Counted from the stretch's first letter, positions 8,272 through 17,604 are shown. The stretch: DNA of 64,000 bases from Paraburkholderia caffeinilytica (GCF_003368325.1 NZ_CP031466.1:2232001-2296000); one strand, 5' to 3'. Notes: generated from the sequence alone by a model not told the origin. Program-made: numbers and translations.

Positions 8272-10892
8272 TGCGCATTTCCTCCAGCGGCCGCGCTCGC
8301 CGCTTCCTGGTTCGCCGCGCCGCACACGGCATCGATATGCGCGTACGCGCCGCGATCCTCGCGCTTCGGCGGCAACTGATAACCGAAGGCACACCGTTCA
8401 TCCGCGGCATCGCCCCACTTCACGGTAAGCGCGCCCCCGTCGGCCACGCCGCGCACGAAGATCCGGCTGTTCTGACCGATCGCGCCGACACTCTGCCCCT
8501 TCGCGTCGTAGACCGTCGCGCCGAATGGCAACGGCGCGCCGTTCGGCAAGCGTGCCGAGATCACCGCCGCCCTGCCGGTCACCGTGCCGAAGTGAATCAT
8601 CACCACCGAGTTGGCACGTGGCGCCACCTGCTGGCTGGTCGACTTGAATTCGACGTCGAGCGGGATTCCCTTCGGATCGATTTCGACCGTGTTCAGGCTG
8701 TACGGCGTCAGATACGGAATCACCGCATAACCTAAGCTGTCGACACGCACGCCGGACGAATTAGTGATGCGGGCACCCTTCGCGTCTTTCGCCTCGACCA
8801 CTCCGATCGTGTCGCCCAGATCGTTGGCGAAGCTCACGCCACCCGGATGCGCGACGATCGCGCCGGTCACACCCGCCGACACTTGCGAGTAGCCGGAGCC
8901 ACCGCTTGCGCTCGCCGCCAGCGTCGCGTACGGACTGCGGTACTGGGCGTTCACGCCGCCGGTACTCGAGCCCGGTGCATGGTTCGCCGTCACGCCATAG
9001 GTGAATTCGTTGTCCACGCCCGCCGAGCCGTTCAGCATCGCCTGCCCGGACGAACCGCTCTGATTGCTATGCGTGAAGCTGGTCGACAGGGTTGGCGCAT
9101 GCTGGCCGGCGCCGAGCGGAATCGAAACACTCGCGAAGAGCTGGTTATTCATCTGCCCGGTCAGACCGTCACGCTGTCTCGACAACGACACGTTGTAGCT
9201 GAAGTTGGTGCCGAGCGCGCGCAGCACGTTGTTGTAACCGATCTGGAATTGCGTGGTGGTGCCGCCGCGATTCCAGTAGTCGAGCGTGGAGCCGACCACA
9301 TAGGCATTGCCCCAGCCGTTGCCGAAGGTCTGATTCATCGTCAGTTGGATCTGATTGCGCTGGCGGTCGACCGCGCTCGGGTCCTGTCCCCCGGCAACCG
9401 CGTTGCGCGCCAGCATGGCGTCGCGCAACGCCCAAAAGCCGCTCGACGAATAGCGATAAGCGGCAACCGTGAAATTCGTATTGGTGGCCGGCACCAGCTT
9501 GCTATAGCTGATCCGCACGCTCTGGCCGGTGGTGTTGGTCACGCCGCGAATGTTGGCGCGTGCCTCGGTCACGTCCAATGCGACCGCGCCCAACGGCGTG
9601 TTGACCGCCGCGCCGAGCAGCCCCGCGAGATAGCCGTCCGCAACGATCGTCCCCGCGTAGCCGGTGATGACGTTGTTGAAACCATGCTGAACCGTTCCCT
9701 GAAGAAGGTTGTCATGCTGGTTGACCTGCGCATCGCGAAGCTGGCCCGCAGCCACATTGAAACGCGTGATGCCCGGCCGCAGCAGTTGCGCGACCGACGC
9801 ATAGGGCACCGAGAAACTGTGCTGACTGCCGTCGGCCTCCGTGACCGTGACGAGCAGGTTGCCGCCGTAGCCGGTGGCGTACAGATCGTTGATCTCGAAT
9901 GCGCCCGGTGCGACGGTCGTCTCGTACAGCTTGTTGCCGTTCTGCGTGACGCTCACGCGCGCATTGGTCAGCGCTATGCCACGAATCAGCGGTGCATAGC
10001 CGCGCAGCGAGTCCGGCAACATGCGGTCGTCGCTCGCAAGTTCGACGCCGCGAATGCCGATGCTGTCGAACACGGCGCCATCCGTAAAAGCATCGCCGAG
10101 CGTCAACTGGCTGCGAATCGACGGCAGATCGTGCTGCACGTAGGTCGCGATGTTCTGATACGTACGCGGTCCGTTCGACTGCCACGTCAGCGCGGAATTC
10201 TGCCGGAAGTGCCAACTGCCGACATTGACGCCACTGTTGAGGCCGAGATAGGTCTGTGTATTTGACGACCCCGCGGAGCCCGAACCCGTCACGCGAAACG
10301 AATTCAGGTTGTAGCCCAAGGTGGCCGAAGTCACGCCTTCGTCCCAGAACTCGGAGCTCACATAGCCCTGCGGATTGCGCAGCAGCGCCGCCTGCGGAAT
10401 GCTCAGATCGAGCCGCAGATCGGACAGGTCGAAAGCTTGCGACGCACCGTCTACTAGATCGGCGAGGTTCGCGCACTCCCCCGCCTGGGCTTTCGCGAGT
10501 TCGGCTCGGCCCTTGTCCGACAGTGTCGAATAGTCCAGACCGAGGCGCTCGATCAGCGCCTTGCTGAAACACGGCACGGCGTTCCCCGCACCTTCACGTG
10601 CCGCGAAACGCAGCGTGTCGTGACCGACCCAGTTTCCGTTCACGTAGAGATCGACCGTGTACTCGCCGGGTTGCACGGGATTGCCACGCGCGAAACGCGA
10701 CACGTCGACGCTTTGGCCCTTCGGTTTCATCAGAAACTCGCTGTTGAACTGCACGTCGGCGAGCATCGTGGATTCGGCGAACGCGGGCGTCGCCCCCCAG
10801 GCGGCCAGCGCGCCGAGCATCACCGCATGGCTGCGCCTGAGCGCGAACCAGGTTCCGGCTCGCGGCCGCGAAGAATATTCCCGGGTGCGCAT
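8268..10892 (-). CDS. Fimbrial outer-membrane usher (FimD/PapC family)
   Basis: The 874-residue protein has a signal peptide (cleavage near AFAES), the usher N-domain (VQFNSEFL, ARGNPVQPGEYTVDLYVNG), a long beta-barrel region with RSQLTLGDAF and RGYAPLIRGIA, a plug/middle domain (APGAFEINDLY) and a C-terminal domain with paired Cys. It forms the pore through which chaperone-subunit complexes are exported and polymerised. Length matches the family. It starts two bases after the chaperone stop. Confidence 0.95.
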   Translation of the reverse strand: MRTREYSSRPRAGTWFALRRSHAVMLGALAAWGATPAFAESTMLADVQFNSEFLMKPKGQSVDVSRFARGNPVQPGEYTVDLYVNGNWVGHDTLRFAAREGAGNAVPCFSKALIERLGLDYSTLSDKGRAELAKAQAGECANLADLVDGASQAFDLSDLRLDLSIPQAALLRNPQGYVSSEFWDEGVTSATLGYNLNSFRVTGSGSAGSSNTQTYLGLNSGVNVGSWHFRQNSALTWQSNGPRTYQNIATYVQHDLPSIRSQLTLGDAFTDGAVFDSIGIRGVELASDDRMLPDSLRGYAPLIRGIALTNARVSVTQNGNKLYETTVAPGAFEINDLYATGYGGNLLVTVTEADGSQHSFSVPYASVAQLLRPGITRFNVAAGQLRDAQVNQHDNLLQGTVQHGFNNVITGYAGTIVADGYLAGLLGAAVNTPLGAVALDVTEARANIRGVTNTTGQSVRISYSKLVPATNTNFTVAAYRYSSSGFWALRDAMLARNAVAGGQDPSAVDRQRNQIQLTMNQTFGNGWGNAYVVGSTLDYWNRGGTTTQFQIGYNNVLRALGTNFSYNVSLSRQRDGLTGQMNNQLFASVSIPLGAGQHAPTLSTSFTHSNQSGSSGQAMLNGSAGVDNEFTYGVTANHAPGSSTGGVNAQYRSPYATLAASASGGSGYSQVSAGVTGAIVAHPGGVSFANDLGDTIGVVEAKDAKGARITNSSGVRVDSLGYAVIPYLTPYSLNTVEIDPKGIPLDVEFKSTSQQVAPRANSVVMIHFGTVTGRAAVISARLPNGAPLPFGATVYDAKGQSVGAIGQNSRIFVRGVADGGALTVKWGDAADERCAFGYQLPPKREDRGAYAHIDAVCGAANQEAASAAAGGNAQ

Positions 10893-10894
10893 GA

Positions 10895-11659
10895 TTACTT
10901 GCGGGTCCCGTCGCGCAGCATTGTGCCGTTGACGCCCGCGCCGTAATCGTTGATGAACGTGTAGTCGACTTGCGCCGGCACGATGGCAAGCGGCGCAACG
11001 TTGCCGACGTCGAAGTCCGCGCTCGCGCCCGGGTCGACCATGCCGCCCTTGTCGCTGGTCCAGCTCGTCGTGCTCTCACGGGCGACGATCTTGCTGAACG
11101 TCACGTGATAAGGCGTCGGATTGGTCGCTTCGAGCGCGTAGGCGCCGTTGTCCTTGCGCACGAATTTCCAGCTGACTTTCGCGGCTGCTTCGTCCGCATT
11201 GTCCGGCAGCCCCGCCGGACGGAAGAACAGCTTGATGCGCGAGCGGAACGCCAACTGCAGCGAATTCGGATCGTCCGCCGTGGCGCTCGCGGCCGCACGC
11301 GGCGGCACTTCAAGCACGTTGAGCCAGAACAGCGACTCCTTGTCTCGCGGCAAGGGTTCCTGCGTGTAGATCAGCCGCAGGCTCTGCCCTTTTTTCGGAT
11401 CGAGACGAAAAAGCGGCGGCGACAGGGTGAACGGCACCTTCGATTCGTCCGGCATCGCGTTCGGGTTGCCCGTATCGAGCCACACCTGCACGAGTGCCGG
11501 CGCGTCGCCTTCGTTACTGAGTTTGACGGTTACTTCGCGCTCCGTTGCCTGATAGATCACGCGCGTCCCGCTGATCACCACACCCGCATGCGCGCCGCTC
11601 GCCAACCATGACAATGCGAAAACCGTCATCGCCCTTGATAATTTTTTTCGCATTGCCAT
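10895..11659 (-). CDS. Periplasmic fimbrial chaperone (PapD/FimC family)
   Basis: A 254-residue protein with an N-terminal signal peptide and the two immunoglobulin-like domains of pilus chaperones. The N-domain has SGTRVIYQATEREVTVKLSN and the conserved RLIYTQEPLPRDKESLFWLNV strand, followed by SRIKLFFRP. It binds subunits in the periplasm by donor-strand complementation and delivers them to the usher. A good ribosome-binding site (AGGA) precedes the ATG at 11659. It lies between the major subunit and usher genes. Confidence 0.94.
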   Translation of the reverse strand: MAMRKKLSRAMTVFALSWLASGAHAGVVISGTRVIYQATEREVTVKLSNEGDAPALVQVWLDTGNPNAMPDESKVPFTLSPPLFRLDPKKGQSLRLIYTQEPLPRDKESLFWLNVLEVPPRAAASATADDPNSLQLAFRSRIKLFFRPAGLPDNADEAAAKVSWKFVRKDNGAYALEATNPTPYHVTFSKIVARESTTSWTSDKGGMVDPGASADFDVGNVAPLAIVPAQVDYTFINDYGAGVNGTMLRDGTRK

Positions 11660-11711
11660 TTCGTTATCCTGATTGTGTGGCGAACTCGTGGTTCACTCTG
11701 ATCTCCTCGAC

Positions 11712-11738
11712 AGCCGGCGCCTCTCCCGGGCGCCGGCT
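11712..11738. promoter_or_regulatory. Intercistronic stem-loop in the fimbrial operon
   Basis: A perfect 10-bp inverted repeat (agccggcgcc and ggcgccggct) with a 7-base loop lies between the major subunit stop and the chaperone start. There is no long U-tract, so it is better read as an mRNA stabiliser or partial terminator that would raise subunit over chaperone/usher expression (inference). Confidence 0.6.
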
Positions 11739-11761
11739 ACCGCCCCGTAGCGTCTTGTTCT

Positions 11762-12307
11762 TTACTGGTAGACGATCGAATACAGGACGGTCGTATTGAC
11801 GGTACCCGCCGTCGACGCGCCATTGGTCGCCACGTATTGCGCAAAGTACTTGAGCGTGGCCGCACCGCTTGCCAGCGCGACGGCCTTCGAGTTTTGCGAA
11901 GCCTGGGCGGCGCCCAGCGTGATGACACTGCTGTCGCCGTTGAGCAGGCCGATTTCGACGTTGGTCGCCGTGCCCGAAGCGTTGATCAACTGCCCGGTGG
12001 TCGTATCGACCGTGGCGCCCGGTTCAAAATAGGTCGACACGTTGCCTGAGTTCGGCGTGCAGTTCGACAGTGCGATGTTGAACGGCGTGCGGCCCGCGGT
12101 CGTGCCGGCAGTGGCCAGCGCGGAGGTCGAGACAGTCGGCAGCGTGACGGTGAAGTTCTTGCCGCCGCCGTTACCGCTGATCGTGCAGGTCTGGCTGGTG
12201 ATCTGACCGGTGAACGTGATGGTGCCGTCCGCTGCCTGCGAAGCGGCCGGCATGACGGCTGCCACAGCAATCGCCGTAGCAAGAATGCCTGAGCGCGTGA
12301 ATTTCAT
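11762..12307 (-). CDS. Major fimbrial subunit (type 1-like pilin)
   Basis: A 181-residue pilin. A signal peptide ends at SQAADG. The mature N-terminal part begins with the alternating hydrophobic donor strand (GTITFTGQI) and Cys in SQTCTISG and LSNCTPN. The C-terminus ends with the hydrophobic YSIVYQ strand. The ATG at 12307 follows a GGGGAT ribosome-binding site, better placed than the ATG at 12319. It is the first gene of the operon and probably the most expressed. Confidence 0.92.
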   Translation of the reverse strand: MKFTRSGILATAIAVAAVMPAASQAADGTITFTGQITSQTCTISGNGGGKNFTVTLPTVSTSALATAGTTAGRTPFNIALSNCTPNSGNVSTYFEPGATVDTTTGQLINASGTATNVEIGLLNGDSSVITLGAAQASQNSKAVALASGAATLKYFAQYVATNGASTAGTVNTTVLYSIVYQ

Positions 12308-12640
12308 GGTTATCCCCATTGATAAGTAATGCGTCGTATTGAAAGACCGTGTGTGGCGGGTTCAGCAATGGCGTTGCGCTCAAACCGACCGCGCCGGTGG
12401 CAATTATCGGGACGATGCTCAAAAGGGACAGTCAAGCAGTGTCAAGCGGAATGGGGGAAGTTTGAAGCAGTGTCAAAACGAACGTTTTCTGGAAATAAGA
12501 GCGACTTACGCGACCGCTTCGCGTTTAAAAATCTCGCCTACTCGAGCGGGTTTATTCATACGAATAGCGCTGTATCGAGCAAAATCTACGTTTATTGAAT
12601 GGGCTCAAGTCGATTTTTCTGGAAGGAGCTTTTTGTTGTT
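12308..12640 (-). promoter_or_regulatory. Fimbrial operon upstream region with direct repeats
   Basis: This A+T-richer stretch lies upstream of the pilin gene. The 12-mer aagcagtgtcaa occurs twice, at 12434-12445 and 12465-12476, 31 bp apart start to start, about three helical turns. That arrangement suits paired regulator sites, but no regulator gene is adjacent. No coding frame is supported. Confidence 0.45.
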
Positions 12641-12649
12641 CGTTATTGG

Positions 12650-13198
12650 AACGTCAATTCGACTTAATATCGGCGAGGGTGCGCAGGTCACCTACTTCTT
12701 CTACGGCCCGGACTACCCGCTGACGTGGGCATCGGCACGTTCTTCGATCTCGCCGATCCGCAGGGGCAATATGGCGCGACTAATCTGAGTCCCAAACCAG
12801 AAGCACTCGCGTTCGCCGCGCTGACGCGCGTCATAGACGGCACGCAAACGCTCGGGCGCGTCAACAGGCTACCGTCGATGGTGTATGGCTATACATTCCA
12901 GCAACTGAACGCGGGGGCGGTGATCGTGGCGCTATGGACGCACAACAATGCGAGCTGGCCAACGTCATCGGGGACTTACAGTTCGACTTATAGCACCAGC
13001 TATGCCTTGACCGTGAACTCGACCGGCACGAACGGCAACGTAAGCGTCATCGACATGATGGGTAATGCAAGCTCGGCGAGCTACACAAACGGCGTCGCGA
13101 ATCTCACACTGACCGAGTCGCCGATTTATATCGCGCTGGCGAACACGAATGCGATCCAGGGCAAGTACACGGCACCCGTGGGTTATACAGGGCAGTAG
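12650..13198 (+). pseudogene. Frameshifted C-terminal remnant, possibly glycosidase-like
   Basis: One frame encodes EGAQVTYFFYGPDYPLTW up to about 12732. The neighbouring frame then continues GIGTFFDLADPQGQYG and on to a stop at 13198. Adding one G near 12730 would join the two into a single sensible product, so this looks like a one-base deletion. The tail (NLSPKPEALAFAALTRVIDG and a beta-rich C-terminus) resembles the end of a glycoside-hydrolase-like protein. The N-terminal part is absent. Function is not assignable with certainty. Confidence 0.6.
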
Positions 13199-13277
13199 TC
13201 ACGGACCGCCTCTGGGCGCGCAGCGAAGCCTGCTGTTTGAAAACGGCCACCACGCAGGCGGCTTAAGCGCCCCCATG

Positions 13278-13376
13278 CCAATTGAACCAATTGAACCAAT
13301 TGAGCCGCGTATGCCGCTTATGCCGCTTATGCCGCGTATGCCACGTATGCCGCTTATGCTGCTTGCACCGCTTGCG
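13278..13376. repeat. Tandem nonamer array at the end of a gene
   Basis: About eleven 9-bp units run in register: ccaattgaa twice, ccaattgag, then ccgcgtatg/ccgcttatg/ccacgtatg variants, then ctgcttgca and ccgcttgcg. The last units lie inside the 3' end of the minus-strand glycosyltransferase-like gene, whose stop codon (13354-13356) is in a repeat unit. Confidence 0.8.
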
Positions 13377-14340
13377 TCGCCTCTGCCGCTTTGTCGTGCG
13401 CAGCCTGTTCGAGCCAGAGCCGGCTATCGGGAAACCAGAATGCGTCCGGGCGCGGCGGCGAGACGAGCCTCACCGGAAGGGCGGGATTGAATATCTTCGA
13501 CCATGCGGACAGATAGGACGGTGTCTTCACGAGAAACCCGCAATTGGCCAGGAGCAGACTGGAAACCAGCGCCTCGCGGCCGATTTCAAGTCCCGGGTAG
13601 CCGCTAAAGTGAACGGGCGTGCTGCCACAGGCGAGGTATTTTGCCGGTGCGACCCTGACCGGCTTGCTGAACGGCCAGGCGACAAAATAATCGATAAACG
13701 CCTGTTCGTCGCTCGAGACGAAAATATCGGTCAGGTGCGGGTTATCCGCGAGCGTGGATTCCACCTGCCGGCAAAAGCTTCCCCATGAAACCGGGACGGC
13801 TTCCAGCGTCTTGTCGCTTCCTCTGAAATGCGCGCCAAGGGTCGACGTGCCGAGCCCGAGCCTCCCGCAGATCGCGTCGACTTCTTCGACGATATGCGCG
13901 GCCGGACGATAGTGCGCGAAGAAGAGTTCGCTGGCGCTTCCAAGCCGAAGCCGGGCTTCATAGCGCTGACGAAAGCCCAGCTGGACAAGATCGCGAACTG
14001 TCGACGTCCTCACTTTTTGCGTGATCGCGGCTCCGGGAGGCGTGTGCACGGACTCGAAGAACGCCGAGAACCAGTCCAGCTTCCCCTCTGCGTCGCCATA
14101 CAGGCCGCCGCGTGCGCTAATGCATGGCGTGAGAGATTTTTCATCGCAATACATCAGAATAAACAGGACCATCTGCATCACGGAGAAAAAACCGGAGTTC
14201 TCCTGGATTTCGATGGAGAAGATTCCCCTGTTCAAACGCTGGGTAGCATGGAGTGAAATCCGGCGCGGCATGGCCACGGAATGCTTGAATCCCTCACTGC
14301 GTCGGATTTGTTTCGCCCGATCGACCACCTTTCTCAACAT
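13354..14340 (-). CDS. Fucosyltransferase-fold (GT23/NodZ-like) protein
   Basis: The 328-residue protein contains LGAHFRGSDKT, resembling the nucleotide-sugar-binding HxRxxD/K motif of alpha-1,6-fucosyltransferases and NodZ. It also has IFVSSDEQAFID and a C-terminal SSLLLANCGFLVKTPSYLSAWSKIF, the pattern of the GT-B-like donor half. No signal peptide. A GGAG ribosome-binding site precedes the ATG at 14340. It stands alone, not in a polysaccharide cluster. The 180-bp region upstream is A+T-rich. Donor and acceptor are unknown. Confidence 0.6.
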   Translation of the reverse strand: MLRKVVDRAKQIRRSEGFKHSVAMPRRISLHATQRLNRGIFSIEIQENSGFFSVMQMVLFILMYCDEKSLTPCISARGGLYGDAEGKLDWFSAFFESVHTPPGAAITQKVRTSTVRDLVQLGFRQRYEARLRLGSASELFFAHYRPAAHIVEEVDAICGRLGLGTSTLGAHFRGSDKTLEAVPVSWGSFCRQVESTLADNPHLTDIFVSSDEQAFIDYFVAWPFSKPVRVAPAKYLACGSTPVHFSGYPGLEIGREALVSSLLLANCGFLVKTPSYLSAWSKIFNPALPVRLVSPPRPDAFWFPDSRLWLEQAAHDKAAEATQAVQAA

Positions 14341-14520
14341 GCCTGACTCCTAATTAATCAGGTATTTTTTAAAATGGCACGGACCTGTCTGCTGCGACGG
14401 AAGGGACGCGTCAGCATAACATCTCAAAAGCGTGGCCACGTAAAGTTTGGCTGGTCTTGGTGAGCTAACGTACAAAGGACCGGTAAGGTTTTCCCTGGAT
14501 AGGCGCGCCGCGTCGCCGGC

Positions 14521-15816
14521 TCAACCCTGCGGCATCTCCCCTGTGTACTCATAGGCCACCGTCCCCCTGGGATGCCTGAACCACCCCGGATCGCGGTAGT
14601 CGTCGCGTCCCAACCCCTCCCGCACTTTCACGACAGTGAACATGCCGCCCATTTCCAGCGCGCCGAACGGTCCCGTGCCGGTCATCATCGGCAGCGTATT
14701 GTCGGGCAGCGGCATCTCCATCCCGCCCATCGAACCGCCTGTGCTGCCCATGGCCATGTACTCGGGCACCAGCTTGTTGATGCGCTTCGCGAGGTCCTTC
14801 TGCGGCACACCGATCAGGTTCGGTACCTGATGGCCCATCGCGTTCATGGTGTGATGGGACTTGTGGCAATGAAACGCCCAGTCGCCCGGACGGTCCGCCG
14901 TGAACTCGATGGCGCGCATCTGGCCGACGGCGACGTCCGCCGTCACCTCGGGCCAGCGGGCGGAAGGCGGAATCCATCCGCCGTCCGTCCCCACCACTTC
15001 GAAGCGATAGCCGTGCAGATGGATCGGATGATTGGTCATCGTCAGATTGCCGACGCGAATGCGCACCCGATCGCCGGCGCGTACCGGCAAGGAATCGATG
15101 CCCGGAAAGACGCGCGCATTCCACGTCCACAAGTTGAAGTCGGTCATCTCGTTCACGCGTGGCGTGAAACTGCCTGGGTCGATGTCGTACGCGGACATGA
15201 TGAACACGAAGTCGCGATCCACCTGCATGACGCCCGGATCTTTCGGGTGAACAATGAACGTCCCCATCATGCCCATGGCCATCTGGACCATCTCGTCCGA
15301 GTGCGGGTGATACATGAAGGTGCCGTGTTCCTCCAGCTGAAACTCGTAGACAAAGGTCTTGCCCGGCGGAATGTGCGGCTGCGTGAGACCGCCGACGCCA
15401 TCCATGCCGCAGGGCAGGAGCATGCCGTGCCAATGAACCGTGGTGTGCTCGGGCAGTTTGTTGGTCACGAAGATGCGCACCTTGTCGCCAACGACTGCCT
15501 CGATAGTCGGCCCCGGCGCCTGGCCGTTGTAGCCCCACAGGTTCGCACTCATGCCTGGCGCCAGTTCTCGCACCACCGGCTCGGCAATCAGATGAAACTC
15601 CTTCCAGCCGTTCTTCATACGCCAGGGCAGCGACCAGCCGTTCAGTGTGGCGACGGGTGTATACGGCCGGCCGTTTGGCGGCGCGAGCGGCCTTTGCATC
15701 GTGGCCCCGGCCATCGTGGGCGCCTCAGGCAATGACGCGGCGCCGGCCTTGCTGACGAGCGCCGCCCCCAACAACGCGGCCCCAGAGCCGCCCAGAAAAT
15801 TTCGACGAGACACCAT
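14521..15816 (-). CDS. Multicopper oxidase (CopA/CueO-like), Tat-exported
   Basis: A 431-residue three-cupredoxin oxidase with a twin-arginine signal (SRRNFLGG). Copper-ligand motifs are HWHG, HPHS, HPIHLHG and FHCHKSHHTMNAMGH. A Met/Gly-rich stretch near the C-terminus (GGSMGGMEMPLP) may bind Cu(I). Family members oxidise Cu(I) to Cu(II) in the periplasm. The ATG at 15816 lies one base after the TolC-like gene's TGA, so the two are coupled. The gene closes a minus-strand copper operon. Confidence 0.92.
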   Translation of the reverse strand: MVSRRNFLGGSGAALLGAALVSKAGAASLPEAPTMAGATMQRPLAPPNGRPYTPVATLNGWSLPWRMKNGWKEFHLIAEPVVRELAPGMSANLWGYNGQAPGPTIEAVVGDKVRIFVTNKLPEHTTVHWHGMLLPCGMDGVGGLTQPHIPPGKTFVYEFQLEEHGTFMYHPHSDEMVQMAMGMMGTFIVHPKDPGVMQVDRDFVFIMSAYDIDPGSFTPRVNEMTDFNLWTWNARVFPGIDSLPVRAGDRVRIRVGNLTMTNHPIHLHGYRFEVVGTDGGWIPPSARWPEVTADVAVGQMRAIEFTADRPGDWAFHCHKSHHTMNAMGHQVPNLIGVPQKDLAKRINKLVPEYMAMGSTGGSMGGMEMPLPDNTLPMMTGTGPFGALEMGGMFTVVKVREGLGRDDYRDPGWFRHPRGTVAYEYTGEMPQG

Positions 15817-15817
15817 G

Positions 15818-17251
15818 TCATTGACCTTCAGAATCTGTGGATGACGCTTGCGGCGCCGTGGATGTGAATGGCGCCGAGGCCATCGCAAGCGGCGGCAGAC
15901 GGCCGCCGAGCGCCTGTTGCAGGTCGGTTTCCGCGAGCCAGTAGTCCTTGAGCGCGTCGATCGCGCTGTTCACCGCGCCGATCTGGTCGCGCGAATCGGC
16001 GAGCAGTTCGAACACGCTCGCGAGCATGCCGTTATAGCGAAGCAGCAGTTCGTCCGATATGGTCTTGCGGATCGGCACGACTTCGTCGCGATAGTGCTTT
16101 GCAACGTCGTAGTCGGTCACATAGGCCGAGTACGATTCCCGAACCTCCGAGCGCGCGTTGATCGCGGTTTCGGCCACGCGGTTCGCCGACTGCAGATAGA
16201 TCGCTTCGGCACGGGCCACTTTCGACGCGCCCCAATCGAAAATCGGAATCTCGACGCTGATCTCGTAACCCTGCTCGCGGCCGTCGGAGGTCGTGAAATT
16301 GTTCTGATACCCGACATCCAGCGCATTGATGAATCGTGTTGCCTGGCTTAGGCCCAGTGAGCTTGCAACGCTCTGTGTCTGAAGTTGTGCTGCCTGGATG
16401 TCCAGGCGGTTCTGCATCGCGAAGCGCTCGAGGTCCTGCAATTCGGGCCTTGTTGCAGGCAGGTCGGGCAAACGCTCGGGAAGGTCGTACTGCGCTTGCG
16501 AACCCCACAGCCCCATTGTGCGAGTGAGCTTTTCCCGCGCGGCTACCGACTGCTGCCGCGCTTTCGCCCGTTGCGCCACGGCTTCCGCATAGAAGGCCTG
16601 CTCACGCGCATAGTCGAGCTTGCTGAAGTTGCCGGCTTGCTGCATGCGCAACGCAAGTTCGGCGCTGGCTTCAGCTGAGTCCGTCACCTGCCCGGCGTAG
16701 GCGGCGGACTGCTTCGCGGCGACCGCGCCGATATAGGCGCGCCGGGTGTCGGCGGCGACCTTGAGCATGGCGTCCGCCGCGAGCAGCCGGGTCTGCTCGA
16801 AACGGCGCCCCTCGATGCGTGTCGCCAACGGCAGCGTCAGCACGTTCAACAAGCCGAGCGTAAACGTACGGCTGATGCTCAGATCGTTGCCGCCGTGCGT
16901 GCGGCTGAATGTGAAGCCGGGATTGGGCAGCCGTCCCGCCTGCACCAGATCCGACTCGGCAATGCCGAGTTCGCTATACGAGGCCTGCAATCCGCGGTTG
17001 TTCAGCAACGCGATCTGGATCGCGTCGTCCATGCCGAGCGGTTGGGACAGCAGTTCCTGGGTACGTTTGGCGACGGCGTTTCGGTCTTCATCCGTCTTCA
17101 CCAGCACGGCGTCTTTGCCAAGCCGCTGCGATGCTGTAGTGGACACGGTGTCGAAGCCGCCGTCTTTCGAAAAGGTCGTGCAACCGGTAAAGAACACCGC
17201 CACGGCGATCGCGGCAATGACGCTGCCGGCAGGAAAGAGATGCCGCGTCAT
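15818..17251 (-). CDS. TolC-family outer membrane efflux lipoprotein
   Basis: A 477-residue protein with a lipoprotein signal (FFTGC, acylated Cys near residue 24) and two outer-membrane-efflux repeats rich in long helices (LPNPGFTFSRTHGG; VEIPIFDWGASKVARAEA). It should form a trimeric channel for export. No RND pump or adaptor gene is adjacent; such TolC-like proteins also occur in copper operons next to multicopper oxidases. Its start overlaps the preceding gene's stop by four bases. Confidence 0.88.
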   Translation of the reverse strand: MTRHLFPAGSVIAAIAVAVFFTGCTTFSKDGGFDTVSTTASQRLGKDAVLVKTDEDRNAVAKRTQELLSQPLGMDDAIQIALLNNRGLQASYSELGIAESDLVQAGRLPNPGFTFSRTHGGNDLSISRTFTLGLLNVLTLPLATRIEGRRFEQTRLLAADAMLKVAADTRRAYIGAVAAKQSAAYAGQVTDSAEASAELALRMQQAGNFSKLDYAREQAFYAEAVAQRAKARQQSVAAREKLTRTMGLWGSQAQYDLPERLPDLPATRPELQDLERFAMQNRLDIQAAQLQTQSVASSLGLSQATRFINALDVGYQNNFTTSDGREQGYEISVEIPIFDWGASKVARAEAIYLQSANRVAETAINARSEVRESYSAYVTDYDVAKHYRDEVVPIRKTISDELLLRYNGMLASVFELLADSRDQIGAVNSAIDALKDYWLAETDLQQALGGRLPPLAMASAPFTSTAPQASSTDSEGQ

Positions 17252-17604
17252 TTCGCCGGGCCCTCGTGATGGGCGCCGTGGGAGCCGTGGTTGGGGCCGG
17301 CGTTGGCGTTGGAACCGTGGTTGAAACCAGCGTTGGCATCCTTATCCGCACCGGCATCGCCGGAATGCATTTGACCGTGGTTCATCCCGGGCATGCCCGA
17401 TGGGCTCGCCACCGCGCGATTGAGCGCTTGCCAGGTGGGCGCCTTCTGCTCCCGGTATGGCCGATAGTCCGCAAAGGCCGACGGCACATTGACCGGCGGA
17501 ACCGACGCCGCGGCATCCGCCGGGTCGGGATGTGGGGACGTGGCGTGCACGAGCGACGGCAATACTGCCGTCGCGCCGAGCAGCGCCGCAATAAACGTTC
17601 GCAT
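17248..17604 (-). CDS. His/Met-rich periplasmic protein, probably copper-binding
   Basis: A 118-residue exported protein. The signal peptide ends near LVHA. A Tyr/Trp-containing segment follows (YRPYREQKAPTWQALN), then a low-complexity tail rich in His, Met, Asn and Gly (GMPGMNHGQMHSGD; NHGSHGAHHEG). This composition and its position as first gene before the TolC-like and multicopper oxidase genes point to periplasmic copper binding. No enzyme motif is visible. Confidence 0.75.
   Translation of the reverse strand: MRTFIAALLGATAVLPSLVHATSPHPDPADAAASVPPVNVPSAFADYRPYREQKAPTWQALNRAVASPSGMPGMNHGQMHSGDAGADKDANAGFNHGSNANAGPNHGSHGAHHEGPAK

Noticed and set aside
8847..10265. Plus-strand frame opposite the usher
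   Set aside because: The usher is a clear family member with full-length homology features; the opposite frame has no motif and biased composition.
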